From Moniliella sp. 'wahieum' (taxonomy: Eukaryota; Basidiomycota; Moniliellomycetes; Moniliellales; Moniliellaceae): a stretch of 64,000 nucleotides of DNA. Position numbers and translations under genes: made by a program. The DNA lies in NCBI GenBank assembly GCA_003971905.1, contig RSEE01000060.1:345464-409463 (forward strand), written 5' to 3'. This document shows positions 24,023-33,524 of the stretch, one piece after another (position 1 is the first letter of the stretch; each line of letters opens with the position of its first letter). The notes below the pieces were generated by a model. That model had not been told where the DNA came from and made no database searches. It was given only the letters and a program-made list of their open reading frames with translations.

Positions 24023-25072
24023 TCACTGGTCACTGGTCATGGGAGCCCGAGTTGGTCCCCGTCGGTGGGGGTAGGGAAGCGAGAAAGTGTATCTATGCTA
24101 CGAGAGGTTGTGGTCCTTATTTTGTTTGTTCTGTACTTGCTTGAGAAGGTGTTCGTTTGTGACAACTATTATACTAATTCACGCTGGAGATGTTAGTACT
24201 TAGTACTTGTCTTCGAAGGTTAGAAATGAGAGAGACAACAGGTATGTATGCAGATACGCAGAGAGGGCGAGAGATCGATCATGATCGACGTTCGAGATAA
24301 CACCTAAGTTCGTATAAGTAGATCTTGATGTACTACTCAGTACTCAACGTACCCAACGTCCAAACCGTCCTCTCACCCATCCCAACACCGAAACAATATG
24401 GTTCGCACTGTTGTTCCGGTGGAGGTCGGAGTTGGGATGGGATGATGCACATCATGCATCATGATGCAGGGGCTCGCTTCGAAACCTATAATAGTATCCG
24501 TATGTATTCCAGTCCCAGGTCAAGCTGCAGGCTTCAAGGGACCAGCTAGCTATCGTGACTAGTGACTAGGGACTACTGGGGAACGACTATAGTAAACCAG
24601 TAAATAGAGAAATGGGTGTTGGAATATTCCAAAAGTGGTGACTTGTGGTGCTCATGGGCAGGAGAGGAGAGGAGAGGAGAGGAGAGGAGAGGAGAGGAGA
24701 GGAGAGGAGAGGAGAGGAGAGGAGAGGAGAGGAGAGGAGAGGAGAGGAGGAGAGGAGAGGAGAGGAGAGGAGAGAGGAGGAGGGAGAGGAGAGGATGGGA
24801 AAAAGCTACGGAGGAAATGACGAGAGGTTCAAGTAACGATAAGGAAAAGAGATCGTTGTGCAACCGAAATGCTGATCACCAGCAGGCTCCAACCAATTGC
24901 ACGAGATGGGTGTGTGGACATAAGTGTATACATGTATCATGGTGTGTGCCAACAAAGAAAGTGATGACAATTTGAAGCAAAGCAGGCCGTACTCACAAGT
25001 GATATGTGCCCGATGACCTACCGAAACCGTAGATCATAGTATGAGAGGACCAGGATGGCAGGATGGTCTGCA
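24023..25072. other. AT-richer intergenic region with repeats
   Basis: No supported gene. Contains CACTAGT/CACTGGT words (24014-24044), GTACTTAG words (about 24190-24215 and 24330-24350), ATGCATCATGATGC (24440-24472), GACTAGTGACTAGG (24554-24572) and the large GGAGA array (24658-24790). GC falls clearly relative to the coding region on its left. Confidence 0.55.
24658..24790. repeat. (GGAGA)n pentanucleotide satellite
   Basis: About 25 copies of GGAGA, nearly perfect to about 24747, then broken by GGAGGAGA variants. Predicted proteins over it (Arg-Arg-Gly-Glu-Glu repeats) are artefacts of the repeat. Confidence 0.9.
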
Positions 25073-26161
25073 AGGTCAAGCAACGTTGCTTAGAACCGAG
25101 CGGGCCGTGACCTGCGGGTCAATGGCACTAAGGGTTGATGTGGCCATGCCAAAGATGCCGGAGGTTGAAATGCAGTCACAGAAGTACCGTGAGCTGCACC
25201 GGAAGAGAGAGCTGGTGGGTGTCATAACGGCACGCAAACGGGGAGGGGAAGGGGGGTTGGAATGGTCCGGAACTCCGACGGTGGTCTCTTTCTTCACATT
25301 TTTCTCTTCAGTCGTGACCGTGGGTGGTGTCGAGGGAGTGGTGAGGGGCAAATCTGGCCTTAACTTTTCAGGATCGCCAATTTTGTCCTTAGGGTCAAAC
25401 TCCGTCGGTGATGGTGTATGGTAACCGTAAGGATACCCGCGGTGAGAACGATGGACGTGTGCGGCGTGGCGGTGGGAGGAATATAAGCAGCCGAAAGACC
25501 AATGAGCACATCCCATCCGCCCGGTACATTGTGATCCATAAGGTTGTCCAAACGGAATGAAATGGCCTCGGTGCATCCGAAAAGGATGCCGGCGTGGTGG
25601 ACAAGACTGCGTTAACGTGTGTGCAAACCTTCTCTGCCATCTCGTCCGACATGGTTGTGGAAGCGATGGCAGGGTTGGGGATGGAAGGGACGAGACAGTC
25701 TCATTGACGGTTTGTCTCCTCCGTTGCCATGTCGATCTGCTCAACATGGTCGGTTGCTTTCTCACTTACAGGGAGATTCTCCTTCGCAATGGCGCTTCTC
25801 CTGAGCCTTTTTCATGTACGGCGATTGCACCAGATAGCGTAGAACATATCGCCGTGCTTAACGTTTAAAAACTGTTGGCATCTGCAGAAGAGGATGTGGG
25901 GTTAGGGCGTGTGACCCGCATCACAAATGATATTGTCAGATAGGGTGAGGAAAACGTACCATCGCAGCGCTGAACCCGAACCGAGGGCGCAGAGATGCAG
26001 GACCAGTGGGGGGAGAGGGCTGCATCGAGGTCTTTGAAATCTGGCGGGCTGGGGCGAGGGTGGGATGAGGATGGGCAAGGGCGTTGGAGAGAACGAAGAG
26101 GGCGATGCGTTGGGTGTCAACTCATGTCCGAGTCAAGGACCTGCAGGTGAGGGGGAGCCAT
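25073..26161 (-). CDS. unidentified spliced gene
   Basis: I do not recognise this gene, but coding and splicing signals are present. From a possible start at 26161 an exon ends in RQISKTSMQPSPP and RPRFGFSAAM. A GTACGT donor at 25959 and a CTTCTGCAG acceptor at 25882 define a 78-nt intron. The next exon carries VLRYLVQSPYMKKAQEK and ends at a perfect GTAAGT donor (25768). Further down are MSDEMAEKVCTHVNAVL, then FRLDNLMDHNVPGGWDVLIG with LSAAYIPPTATP, then a Pro/Lys-rich C-terminus (EFDPKDKIGDPEKL) ending near 25073. The first exon is basic and Ala/Pro-rich like a mitochondrial presequence, which is only suggestive. Frame changes occur near 26140, 25860, 25650, 25560 and 25430. Gene reality is moderately supported; exon limits are approximate. 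Confidence 0.4.
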
Positions 26162-27196
26162 GGTGGGTAGAAGGGATGAGAGCGGGCACGAAGGGGAGGA
26201 GGGTGGCGACGAGGGCGGATAGAGGGGAAAAGGAGCCAAACGTTGGTGCAGGGGGAGTGGGGGGGCAGCGACGGAGAAGATTATATATGTGTGCCTTCGG
26301 ACTGTGTTATTATAATCGCCCCTTCGATCAATAAGCTCAATCGACACACGAAATAAGATATGCCCATCGGCTCAGCGCTCAGCTTGAGGCTGAGCGGTCA
26401 CCGCGGGGCACCCTGTATGAGGGTGGTCTAGGCCGGTGTGTACAGTACGGCCGCACCGCCACAATCGGACAGCGAGTAGCAGCGAGGGCTCGGCTGAGAT
26501 TCGATCATGAGTCGGGAGTACTGAGTACAGGATGGACCAGCACTAAGTACTAGTAATTTGTGCATGAGAAGAGAGCGCTTGAGAGCACGTTGAGTATCGA
26601 AGACAACGAGAAGAGCACAGGTCAACAGGGGGTATTGGTTCGTTATTACATGGGTGTGCTCTATCTCTGTGCGCTCGCACGGTACGGTATACGTGTGGTG
26701 GAGCAAAATGGTAACGTTAAGCGAGAGACGTCCTATTTCAGTCTCATCAGTGGAAACCGTATGCCCAGGAGACTGCGAGAGCTGCGCCCATAGCAATCTC
26801 ATGTGGTCAGAGCCTGTATCGGGCTTACATCGCTTACGCCCAGCACGCACTATTTGCTGTCAAAAACGCACTTCCGATATCCTCAGCAGGAACGATGAGT
26901 CCGATGAGTGTGTGTCTGCAAAAAGGTTGATCGATATACAATCACCATAGGGGGGTGCTGACGGGGTTTACACGTATGTATTCACTACAAGGTTCACACT
27001 GATACAGACAGCATTGTGGTGTCAACGAAGCTTCCCATACTTAGTACATATGGCTTTCCCACACCACGGAGTTCAGTCTGAATATTCACCCCGAAATATA
27101 TGGAAGACAAGAAGTGGGGTAGAAAAGGTATGTTTCGGCATAGCGGCAAAACAGCAATTTAACATTGTTTGTTGTGTGGTTGGATGTCGTCTCAAG
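26162..27196. other. intergenic region upstream of tRNA-His
   Basis: I see no gene. The low-GC segment includes GCTCAGCGCTCAGCTTGAGGCTGAGC (26370-26396), a self-complementary word cluster, and GTACTGAGTACAGG/AAGTACTAGTA words near 26515-26552. Open frames are short on both strands. Confidence 0.5.
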
Positions 27197-27291
27197 GATT
27201 GCGTGGTGAAAAGGTATCACGACAGATTGTGGTTACACGGTCGTAAAGCTCCCGAGCTCTGTTGTTCTCAGTTCGATTCTGGGCGCAGTCA
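27197..27291 (+). tRNA. tRNA-His (GTG) with a 24-nt intron
   Basis: The full cloverleaf folds by hand. The acceptor GATTGCG pairs with CGCAGTC; the D stem is GTGA/TCAC; the anticodon stem is ACAGA/TCTGT; the T arm is CTCAG-TTCGATT-CTGGG; the discriminator is A. The anticodon GTG is at 27229-27231. A 24-nt intron (27233-27256) follows the nucleotide after the anticodon and contains CAC complementary to it, as is usual for nuclear tRNA introns. A run of six T (27293-27298) is the Pol III terminator. No base is missing. Confidence 0.93.
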
Positions 27292-27292
27292 C

Positions 27293-27298
27293 TTTTTT
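27293..27298 (+). terminator. Pol III T-run after tRNA-His
   Basis: TTTTTT two bases after the discriminator base. Confidence 0.8.
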
Positions 27299-28032
27299 GC
27301 GTGGCAAGTCCCACTCTAAGTTTTGTTCAAATGTCGTCCAGCCAATTGGCCAGCAGCAGCAAAGAGTAATAACAAGGAGACCACCGGGCCTACGGCCCGG
27401 TCTGATGGGGCTTCGCCCCACAGCCTGTCCTTGCGCTGATGGCGACGCTCCATGGCCATCTTTCCCCCCATGTCCACCATTCCATCGACGCCCTTCCCCT
27501 GGTCCACCCGTTCCAAAGGCCCCCTTCCCATCGTCAACGCTGTCCACCGTTCCATCATCCTCAGAGACCTTCACTCCCATGTGCAGCATAGGTTAACGTT
27601 CCATCTATATTCACCGTGTGGCATAGTATACCGTTCTGTAGTCAGTAAGATCAGCAGACCAGTTCTCTTTTATAGCATAGAGATGAGCTTTGGAAGCGAG
27701 TGAGGGGAACACGAAAGGCCCTGGTTTGCGTTTGCTGGCGATTCCACCGGCCTCTTGATTGTTGAGTTGGGACGAAACATACTATCTGTGCCACACTTCA
27801 CAGGATGCGTTATTAACACTAAGGTAGAGGTGATGTGTATATGTGTGTGCATGGTATATCGGGATAGACAGAACCAAACAACACTGCCATCAAGTCTGAT
27901 CCCCATATGATGCTTGATCTGGTCCGCTCATCGACTCATCCTATCTCCAAGGTTCGTTTATTGCATCGTACTTCGTCATTATCCATCACTTGATGAATTA
28001 TGATCTTCTTTGTAGTGTTCCACATACTGTGA
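27299..28032. other. spacer between tRNA genes, with a double hairpin
   Basis: No supported gene. Contains two adjacent GC hairpins (27383-27420), then C-rich sequence with repeated CCACCGTTCCATC/CCACCATTCCATC-type phrases at about 27470-27560 and AT-rich sequence to 28032. Confidence 0.5.
27383..27420. repeat. double GC hairpin element
   Basis: Two perfect stem-loops lie four bases apart. The first has an 8-bp stem, ACCGGGCC/GGCCCGGT, with loop TAC (27383-27401). The second has a 6-bp stem, TGGGGC/GCCCCA, with loop TTC (27406-27420). They are much more GC-rich than the flanks. Confidence 0.75.
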
Positions 28033-28470
28033 TCAGGACTTGAACACCTCGCGGCAGTGAGGACAGTATACGTCAATGAAGGGCCCGCCATATCGCAATC
28101 GAGGTTGAGAGCTGTGGATCAAGAAGTGGGTGAGTATACTGTCACAGCCGGGACTCGGCTCCAAACAAAACTTGCTGAGACTCTGCTTTGGATCGTGGAG
28201 ATCTTGGATCTGAGAGAGAGAGGAACACATACCTGTGCCTGCAATGCAGTGGCGCTGGGAGAGGTCCGATACGAGAGTTATATCGGGGGGATAATTGGTG
28301 GAAGTAGAGAGAGAAATGGGAAAAATATATACGCAGGAGAGAGAAGTGCAAAAACTCCGCACTGCGTTCACAGATCTCTCTCGGTTACTCAGTATCTTCG
28401 CTCTGTGTCCGGTCCATGTTTGCGAGGGATAATGACGGGAGAAGGCCGGGCTATGCCCCAAACATCGCAT
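28033..28470 (-). CDS. possible small spliced gene with a C-terminal CxxC motif
   Basis: Not recognised. The last exon reads RYGGPFIDVYCPHCREVFKS and stops at 28033; its CPHC pair could bind zinc. An intron with a GTATGT donor near 28232 and a CCACAG acceptor near 28113 would join it to an upstream exon ending RHCIAGTG. The upstream start is not clear; the 28470 limit is only the extent of the open frame. Short, unsupported by a known domain, and possibly spurious. Confidence 0.25.
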   Translation of the reverse strand: MRCLGHSPAFSRHYPSQTWTGHRAKILSNRERSVNAVRSFCTSLSCVYIFPISLSTSTNYPPDITLVSDLSQRHCIAGTGMCSSLSQIQDLHDPKQSLSKFCLEPSPGCDSILTHFLIHSSQPRLRYGGPFIDVYCPHCREVFKS

Positions 28471-28684
28471 AGAAGATACTCCCTACCCTGGGACTCCACT
28501 TGCGCTTTCTCATCATACACGGCCGGATCATGTGTACGGACGATGGACAGAGTAGGCCCAACAGCTGTTGGATGGCGTTCAACGCGCCGCGCAACTACTA
28601 TAATACACACAAAAAGTGCTGGAATTACTTTCGAATGGATCCATAGTAATGGCGGGAATTACAATACTGTGACGCTGACAAGAA
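28471..28684. other. short spacer before tRNA-Arg
   Basis: Holds no gene I can support. The long + strand open frame that crosses it also runs through the tRNA, so it is not a gene. Confidence 0.5.
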
Positions 28685-28764
28685 GGACGGCTGGCGCAAT
28701 GGTAGCGCGTCTGACTACGACTGGTTGTAATCAGGAGGTTGCAGGTTCGACCCTGCGTCGTTCG
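28685..28764 (+). tRNA. tRNA-Arg (ACG) with a 9-nt intron, one T-loop base missing
   Basis: The acceptor GGACGGC pairs with GTCGTTC (two G-T pairs). The D stem is GCGC/GCGC and the anticodon stem TCTGA/TCAGG. The anticodon ACG is at 28717-28719, followed by a 9-nt intron at 28721-28729. The T stem GCAGG/CCTGC closes a loop of only six bases (TTCGAC) instead of seven. The usual TTCGAAC would be restored by one more A in the A run, so this is probably a missed homopolymer base rather than a real defect. The discriminator is G, and a T run follows at about 28786-28791. Confidence 0.88.
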
Positions 28765-29082
28765 AGCCGACAAGGCGTCCTTTCATTTTTTCCCGTTTGC
28801 CTCAGCTTCACCGGTTTTTGCCCTCACCAACCTCGAGGCAGTTGCACGCCCAGGTTAGCTGTCAGTCGCGTGAACGCCCAAGTTTTAGCTTTACCCCCTG
28901 TGTTGCTGCTGTGGTCTAAGCGTCGCATGTTACAGGGGTGTATCTAAACTATGCAGTTCATGCGTGGGGACCGTTGCCGTTTATTAGATCGGCTGTAACA
29001 TGATGAGGGAAGAAAAATGCACACGTTGTGCGAGAAGTATAGATCGTCGCACCGTCCCGCGCGTTCATCAACCACCAGCCTC
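28765..29082. other. tRNA-Arg 3' flank and Hel2 3' flank
   Basis: Contains the T-run terminator near 28786-28791. I see no further gene. Confidence 0.5.
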
Positions 29083-31516
29083 TCACCTTCGCACCGAGCC
29101 CAGGTTGATGACCGTCTGACCCTTCTTGTTCTTTCCCTTTTTATCCCTCGGTGCGCTGGACGAAGATGACGTACTGCTCGACCCACCGGGCGTAGGGGCC
29201 AAGCCGACGGCCCACCCTTGCCCGAAACCTTCTCTGGCCGAGCGTAGCTTCTGGTCCACTTGTCCGTCTGCGCTGACTTCTGCGGCAGCAGACCAGGGAA
29301 GGCAGCTGCGGGCAGGGCCTTGCTCTTCCCGCTAGTAGGAGCAGAATAAACCACGGTCTGGACAGCGGGTTGATGGGTAGGCCGAGGAGCAGGCGCGGGG
29401 GGCGGCGCCCAGGATGCCGAGGGCGCAGTGGGCACAACGCGGTGACGTGCTGCATTCGCCGCGGAGCCAGGGACATGCGCGCTGCTCGCGCTCAAACTGG
29501 CAGATGCAGCCGGCCTGGCGACAGTCGGCCGGGGTGAAGTTGCGCCCCAGTTGCCTGGTGGACGTGGGGAGGCCGGGGAACGCGCCGAAGGAACCAAGGC
29601 TGGGAAAAAGTCGTTTGCTGCGGCCGAACGGCTGTGATGCCCCCATGGCCCGACGGGCCGTCGCCACCGTTCCGGCAGTGGAGGCGTACCCTGCTCTTGG
29701 AGCAGGGAATTCGCGCCGCCGAGGTAGGAAAGGAGTTGCGTGTGGCGGCAAGGGCAGTCCAAGCCCGAAGCAGTTCCGTTGCTTTCTCCTCGGCATGAGG
29801 ATAGTTCTCCCCGTGGAGATTAGGAGGTCGGCCAATCCTCGAATCAGGCTTTGCCCCGTTCTGGATCTTCGCATCGGGATGAACTCCGTCAGTCCTGCAG
29901 GGGTCGAATCTACCACGCCCAGACGGTGGCGGCAAGATCATCCGCGGCGGCTTCCCCGCACGGTAGGAAGTCAACCCGGTGCGGAGGGAGGCTAGTTTGG
30001 ATGAGCTGAATGACCGCCCAACACGGCAGTGGCTAAGCCAATAAAGGCTTGCTGAGCCGCAGTTTCAGAATCTTGTGAAGACCTGCTGAGGGAGGAAGAT
30101 GAAGGGGCTTCTGTCAAACGGCCCCCAAATCCATCTCGTCGATTGGGACGTGTGTGGCCCCCTCGCGCGGAGCGACTTTGGTTACTGCTCCCGGCACTGC
30201 TACTACCCTCACCAAAAGCCGCGTATCAACCCGGGCCGCATCGCGCTTTTGCTTGGTGCATCATGGAAGCATGCTCTTTGAGGCAATGCGAGTGTAGTCC
30301 ATCTCGTTCTACCAGTTGCAGTTGCTGTTAGTTCAAAGAGCCCAAGTTGGGAAACAGATGCAAAACATACCCCAAACAAACGTATTGTGATCCCGACAGC
30401 CTGGATTCTGGCACAAAAAGTGCTTCTTGTCAAAAGGAGTTCCAAGTAAAGTAGTCGCCGTACCATGTTTGGGCTTCAGCCGCAGCCACGGCAGCATGAT
30501 TGGCAGCTGCTTCGGCGGCACGACGACGGTGGCGAGTGTCATGGTCGTCGGTATCCTCTCCGGGCGCAACAGGCGGTGCCGCATCAGGCGTGGCAAAGAC
30601 AGCGCACATTTGGCATTGGAAGTGTTTCTCACGTAGATGCTTGTACAGTTCATCCGGACCATAGAAAAACTGGTTGCAAAACTCACTTGCGATGCTCGGT
30701 CGCATGGTGGGACACGAGTTGGCGCTGCGTGTACAGCGGGTGTTCGTATGTGAAGATTTTCTTGTGCTGGATGCAGAGGTCGCACAGGCTGCGCTGGTGA
30801 GCCGCACTAACATGCTCCTTTAGACCGGTCCAGCCTTGGAGGGCACCGTTCCCTGCGCCGCCGGTGGCCTGAGACCGGGGCACACCTGCCATGACGGAGG
30901 CCGAGGCAGGGAGCGTACGGTCGCACTCGAGATGCAGTGAAAGAGAAGCAGCTCGAGCGCATCTTCTTCCTCCCCTCTTGGAAGCGAAATGCAGACCTAG
31001 TTTTTCGTCTCGCCACGACGTTTCGTCGGGGGAAAAGGACTCAAACTGCCGGCCTGGCTGGGAGGTAAAGATGACCGTCTTGGCATCCGACTTGCAGTAC
31101 ACGCACGACGTTTGCTTGTACAGCGCACGCAGACGCAGCGCGCATCGCCCGCATGTGGTGTGGTTGCATGGATACACGCAGTGCATGGCCATCGGATCCG
31201 CACAAATAAAGCATGCGTCTACACTGGCGTCGTCGTTGAGGGCCGAGTTGGCGATGATGGTAACGTCAGTCGGAGACATGGTGGAGAATGCGGGGCGGGA
31301 GGAAGAGGGATGGGCATTGGACTTGGATTTGGACTTGGCCTTGGACTTGGTGTGGGCTGCTGTGCTGTCCGTGGGGCTGGAGGGCTGCGTGGCGGGGGTG
31401 GGGCAGGGGGCGGCGTCGGAGGCGGTGCTGGGGGCGGTGCTGCTGGCTTCGGACAGGAGGTCGTCGGGGCCGGTGGTGAGGGCGGCGCGGAAGGCGGCGC
31501 GGCGTCGTGGAGGCAT
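29083..31516 (-). CDS. Hel2/ZNF598-like RING E3 ubiquitin ligase
   Basis: Ribosome-associated quality-control ligase, which recognises collided ribosomes and ubiquitinates small-subunit proteins. The start at 31516 opens a basic low-complexity N-terminus. The RING lies at about 31090-31190: CFICADPM, CNHTTCGRCALRLRAL and CVYCKSD. Then come CDLCIQHKKIFTYEHPLYT, FCNQFFYGPDELYKHLREKH with FQCQMC, and HFLCQNPGCRDHNTFVWG, the C2H2-like series typical of Hel2. A 46-nt intron fits at 30325-30370 and joins this to QLQLVERDGLHSHCLKEHAS. The long Pro/Ser/Ala-rich tail includes DFFPALVPS. The C-terminus KKGKNKKGQTVINLGSVRR is family-typical and stops at 29083. Frame changes occur near 31000, 30920, 30690, 30450, 30250, 29990, 29900, 29650 and 29200. 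About 760 residues once spliced. Confidence 0.87.
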
Positions 31517-31823
31517 GGCGGGGGCGGGGGGGGGGAAGGCGCGCGGGAGATGGTGAGTGCAGCGGGTGAATGCAGTTTGGGTTACAAAAAAAGCGCCGCG
31601 TTGGGTTTGTTCTTCTTACGGCGCGCCGTTTGAAATGTGAAGTGGGATGCGCACGTGACCTGTGCCCCCCGGCGGAACGCAAGCGCGCCGGAAGCAGAGC
31701 AGCGCCCCCCACCGCCGGAAGCAGAAGACCAGAAGAACTTACGTCAGCCGCGAAGTGTCCCCCCCCCCAGAAGAAGAAGACGCTGCGCCTTTCTTGCTGC
31801 CTCCGCAACCGCTGCTCCCCCCG
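31517..31823. promoter_or_regulatory. divergent promoter region, Hel2 and mL44
   Basis: 307 bp separates the two divergent start codons, so both promoters must lie here or overlap the 5' ends. GC-rich, with C and A runs (31758-31765; 31586-31591). No clear TATA box was seen. Confidence 0.5.
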
Positions 31824-33319
31824 ATGGCCCTCTCGTGTGCTGCCGCTGGTGCGCGTGTGCGTGTGCGGGCAGGAGCCCCCCTCAGCGTCCGTGCCGGCGC
31901 CCGTCCGCACGCCGCCCTCGCCCCGCTCGCGCTTGTGCGTGCGCTCCACGCCAGCGTGCCGCCCGCTGCTGGCCGTCGGGTCGTGCTGCCGCCCATGCCC
32001 GACATGACCTCGCTCGTCGCGCTCAACCAGCATCCCGTCTCCTTCGGAGGCGCTCCCGCCGGTGCGCTGCCCGCCGTCGGCCGCAAAGACCCCGCGCTCT
32101 ACACCCAGCTCCTCCCCCCCCACGTCGGCGCTCGTCGCCGTCGCGGCTCGCGTGGGCCTTCTGCCGCCCGGCACGCCCCGCGAGGAGCGCGAGCGCATCT
32201 GCGCGCTCGTCCTCCAGGCCTGCACACACCCTTCCTACCACCGTGTGCTCGACCAGGCGTCGACCTGTACCACCGGCTCTTCCCCCGCTGTCGAAGCGGG
32301 ACCCGGCGCCGCAGCGGCAGGAACTCGACTCGGACAAGAAGCTGCTCCGCTTCCTCGAGACGACCAAGCTCAACCTGCAGACAACTCTTCGCTCTCGACG
32401 TAGGCCATGAGATCCTGGGCATGCTCTCGGCCGAGTATGTGCATCTCAAGTACCCCCACCTGAGCAGCGATGCGCTCAAGTCGGCCACCCAGCGTACTCA
32501 AGCACCAACACTGTGCCATCGTCGCACCCTCGTTTGGCCTCCCTCAGAGCAAGCTCCTCCGCCACCTGCACGAAGAGGACACGGCTGTCCCCCACTACCG
32601 CGAGCGTCAGCACAAGCAAGCCACCTTGGTCGACCGGTTCCTCGATGCCGACGACTACTTCCTCGCTCGCACCCGTCCCCCCGTGTCGAAGCGCGGCCAA
32701 GACGCTCTCACCGACCGGGATGCGAATGCGATTGCGATGCGGTCCCTGATTGGTCTTGTGTACCAAGAGAAGGTACGTGCCTCTAATCCCTGATCTGCTA
32801 CACATTCAACCCTCTGTTCCTAACCCGCCTACTTCTTTTTCTTTTTCTTCCGCAGGGCTTTGAGGCAGCCAAGGCGTTTGTCAACGAATACTTCCTGTCG
32901 CGTGTGGTGGACGTGTCCAAGCTGCTCCAATTCCAAAGCCCAAGGCGGTTGCTGAAGGACACGTGCGACAAGTACGGACGGGAGCGTCCGATTGCACGTC
33001 TGGTGGCCGAATCGGGGAGGCAAGGTGGCAACTCGATGTATGTTGTGGCTTGGTACTCGGGCCCCCAAACTGGGCGAAGGATTCGGCATGTCGATTGCCA
33101 TGGCCGAGTTCCGTGCGGCAACGGATGCATTGCGTCGTCTCTACCTGGCCCAAGTACCCTTTGTCCCGGCCAACGCGCCGAGCGTCACCTTTCCCTTCGG
33201 CCGTGGCCGGCCCGGGGGAGACGAGCGAACTCAAGACGTACTACCCGCCACGGATTGGTACCTCGGAGGCCCTCCATGGCATCAAGCGCATGGAAGAGAC
33301 GTGGAGGTGGAGGAAGTAG
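31824..33319 (+). CDS. mitochondrial large-subunit ribosomal protein mL44 (MRPL3-like)
   Basis: Structural protein of the mitochondrial 54S subunit with an inactive RNase III-like fold. The start at 31824 gives an Arg/Ala-rich presequence (MALSCAAAGARVRVRAGA). Conserved blocks follow: KKLLRFLETTKLNLQT, GHEILGMLSAEYVHLKYPHL, RDANAIAMRSLIGLVYQEK, GFEAAKAFVNEYFLSR, and the dsRNA-binding-like LQFQSPRRLLKDTCDKYGRE with GEGFGMSIAMAEFRAATDAL. An intron at 32773-32855 (GTACGT donor, long T-rich tract, CGCAG) separates YQEK and GFEA. The stop is at 33319 after MEETWRWRK. Frame changes occur near 32125, 32280, 32390, 32500, 33040 and 33200. The length is slightly above the usual 390-450 residues. Shares a divergent promoter with Hel2. 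Confidence 0.85.
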
Positions 33320-33524
33320 ATGGACTGCAGCTTGCGTGTCCTATGCAATCCGTGCGGATGTACGGTCCTAGTGTGCAGCATTGCCAAAAGGGGAAAAAAA
33401 GCTTGCCACAGCAATCGGGATGGACTGCTGGTCTTGGTTGGGGCCATGGTACCCTGCTCTACGGCTCACCCCTCAAGACTTGGTATCTGCACAGCAGCGC
33501 CCGCTTCTAATCCATGCATCTTTT
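33320..33524. other. convergent 3' spacer
   Basis: About 200 bp between the stops of mL44 (+) and the expansin-like gene (-). No feature beyond an A run (33394-33401). Confidence 0.5.

Noticed and set aside
24616-24975. Arg-Gly-Glu repeat protein
   Set aside because: It is only the translation of the (GGAGA)n satellite; all frames of that repeat are open.
28057-28947. 296-codon open frame on the + strand
   Set aside because: It runs straight through the tRNA-Arg gene and lacks any protein motif.
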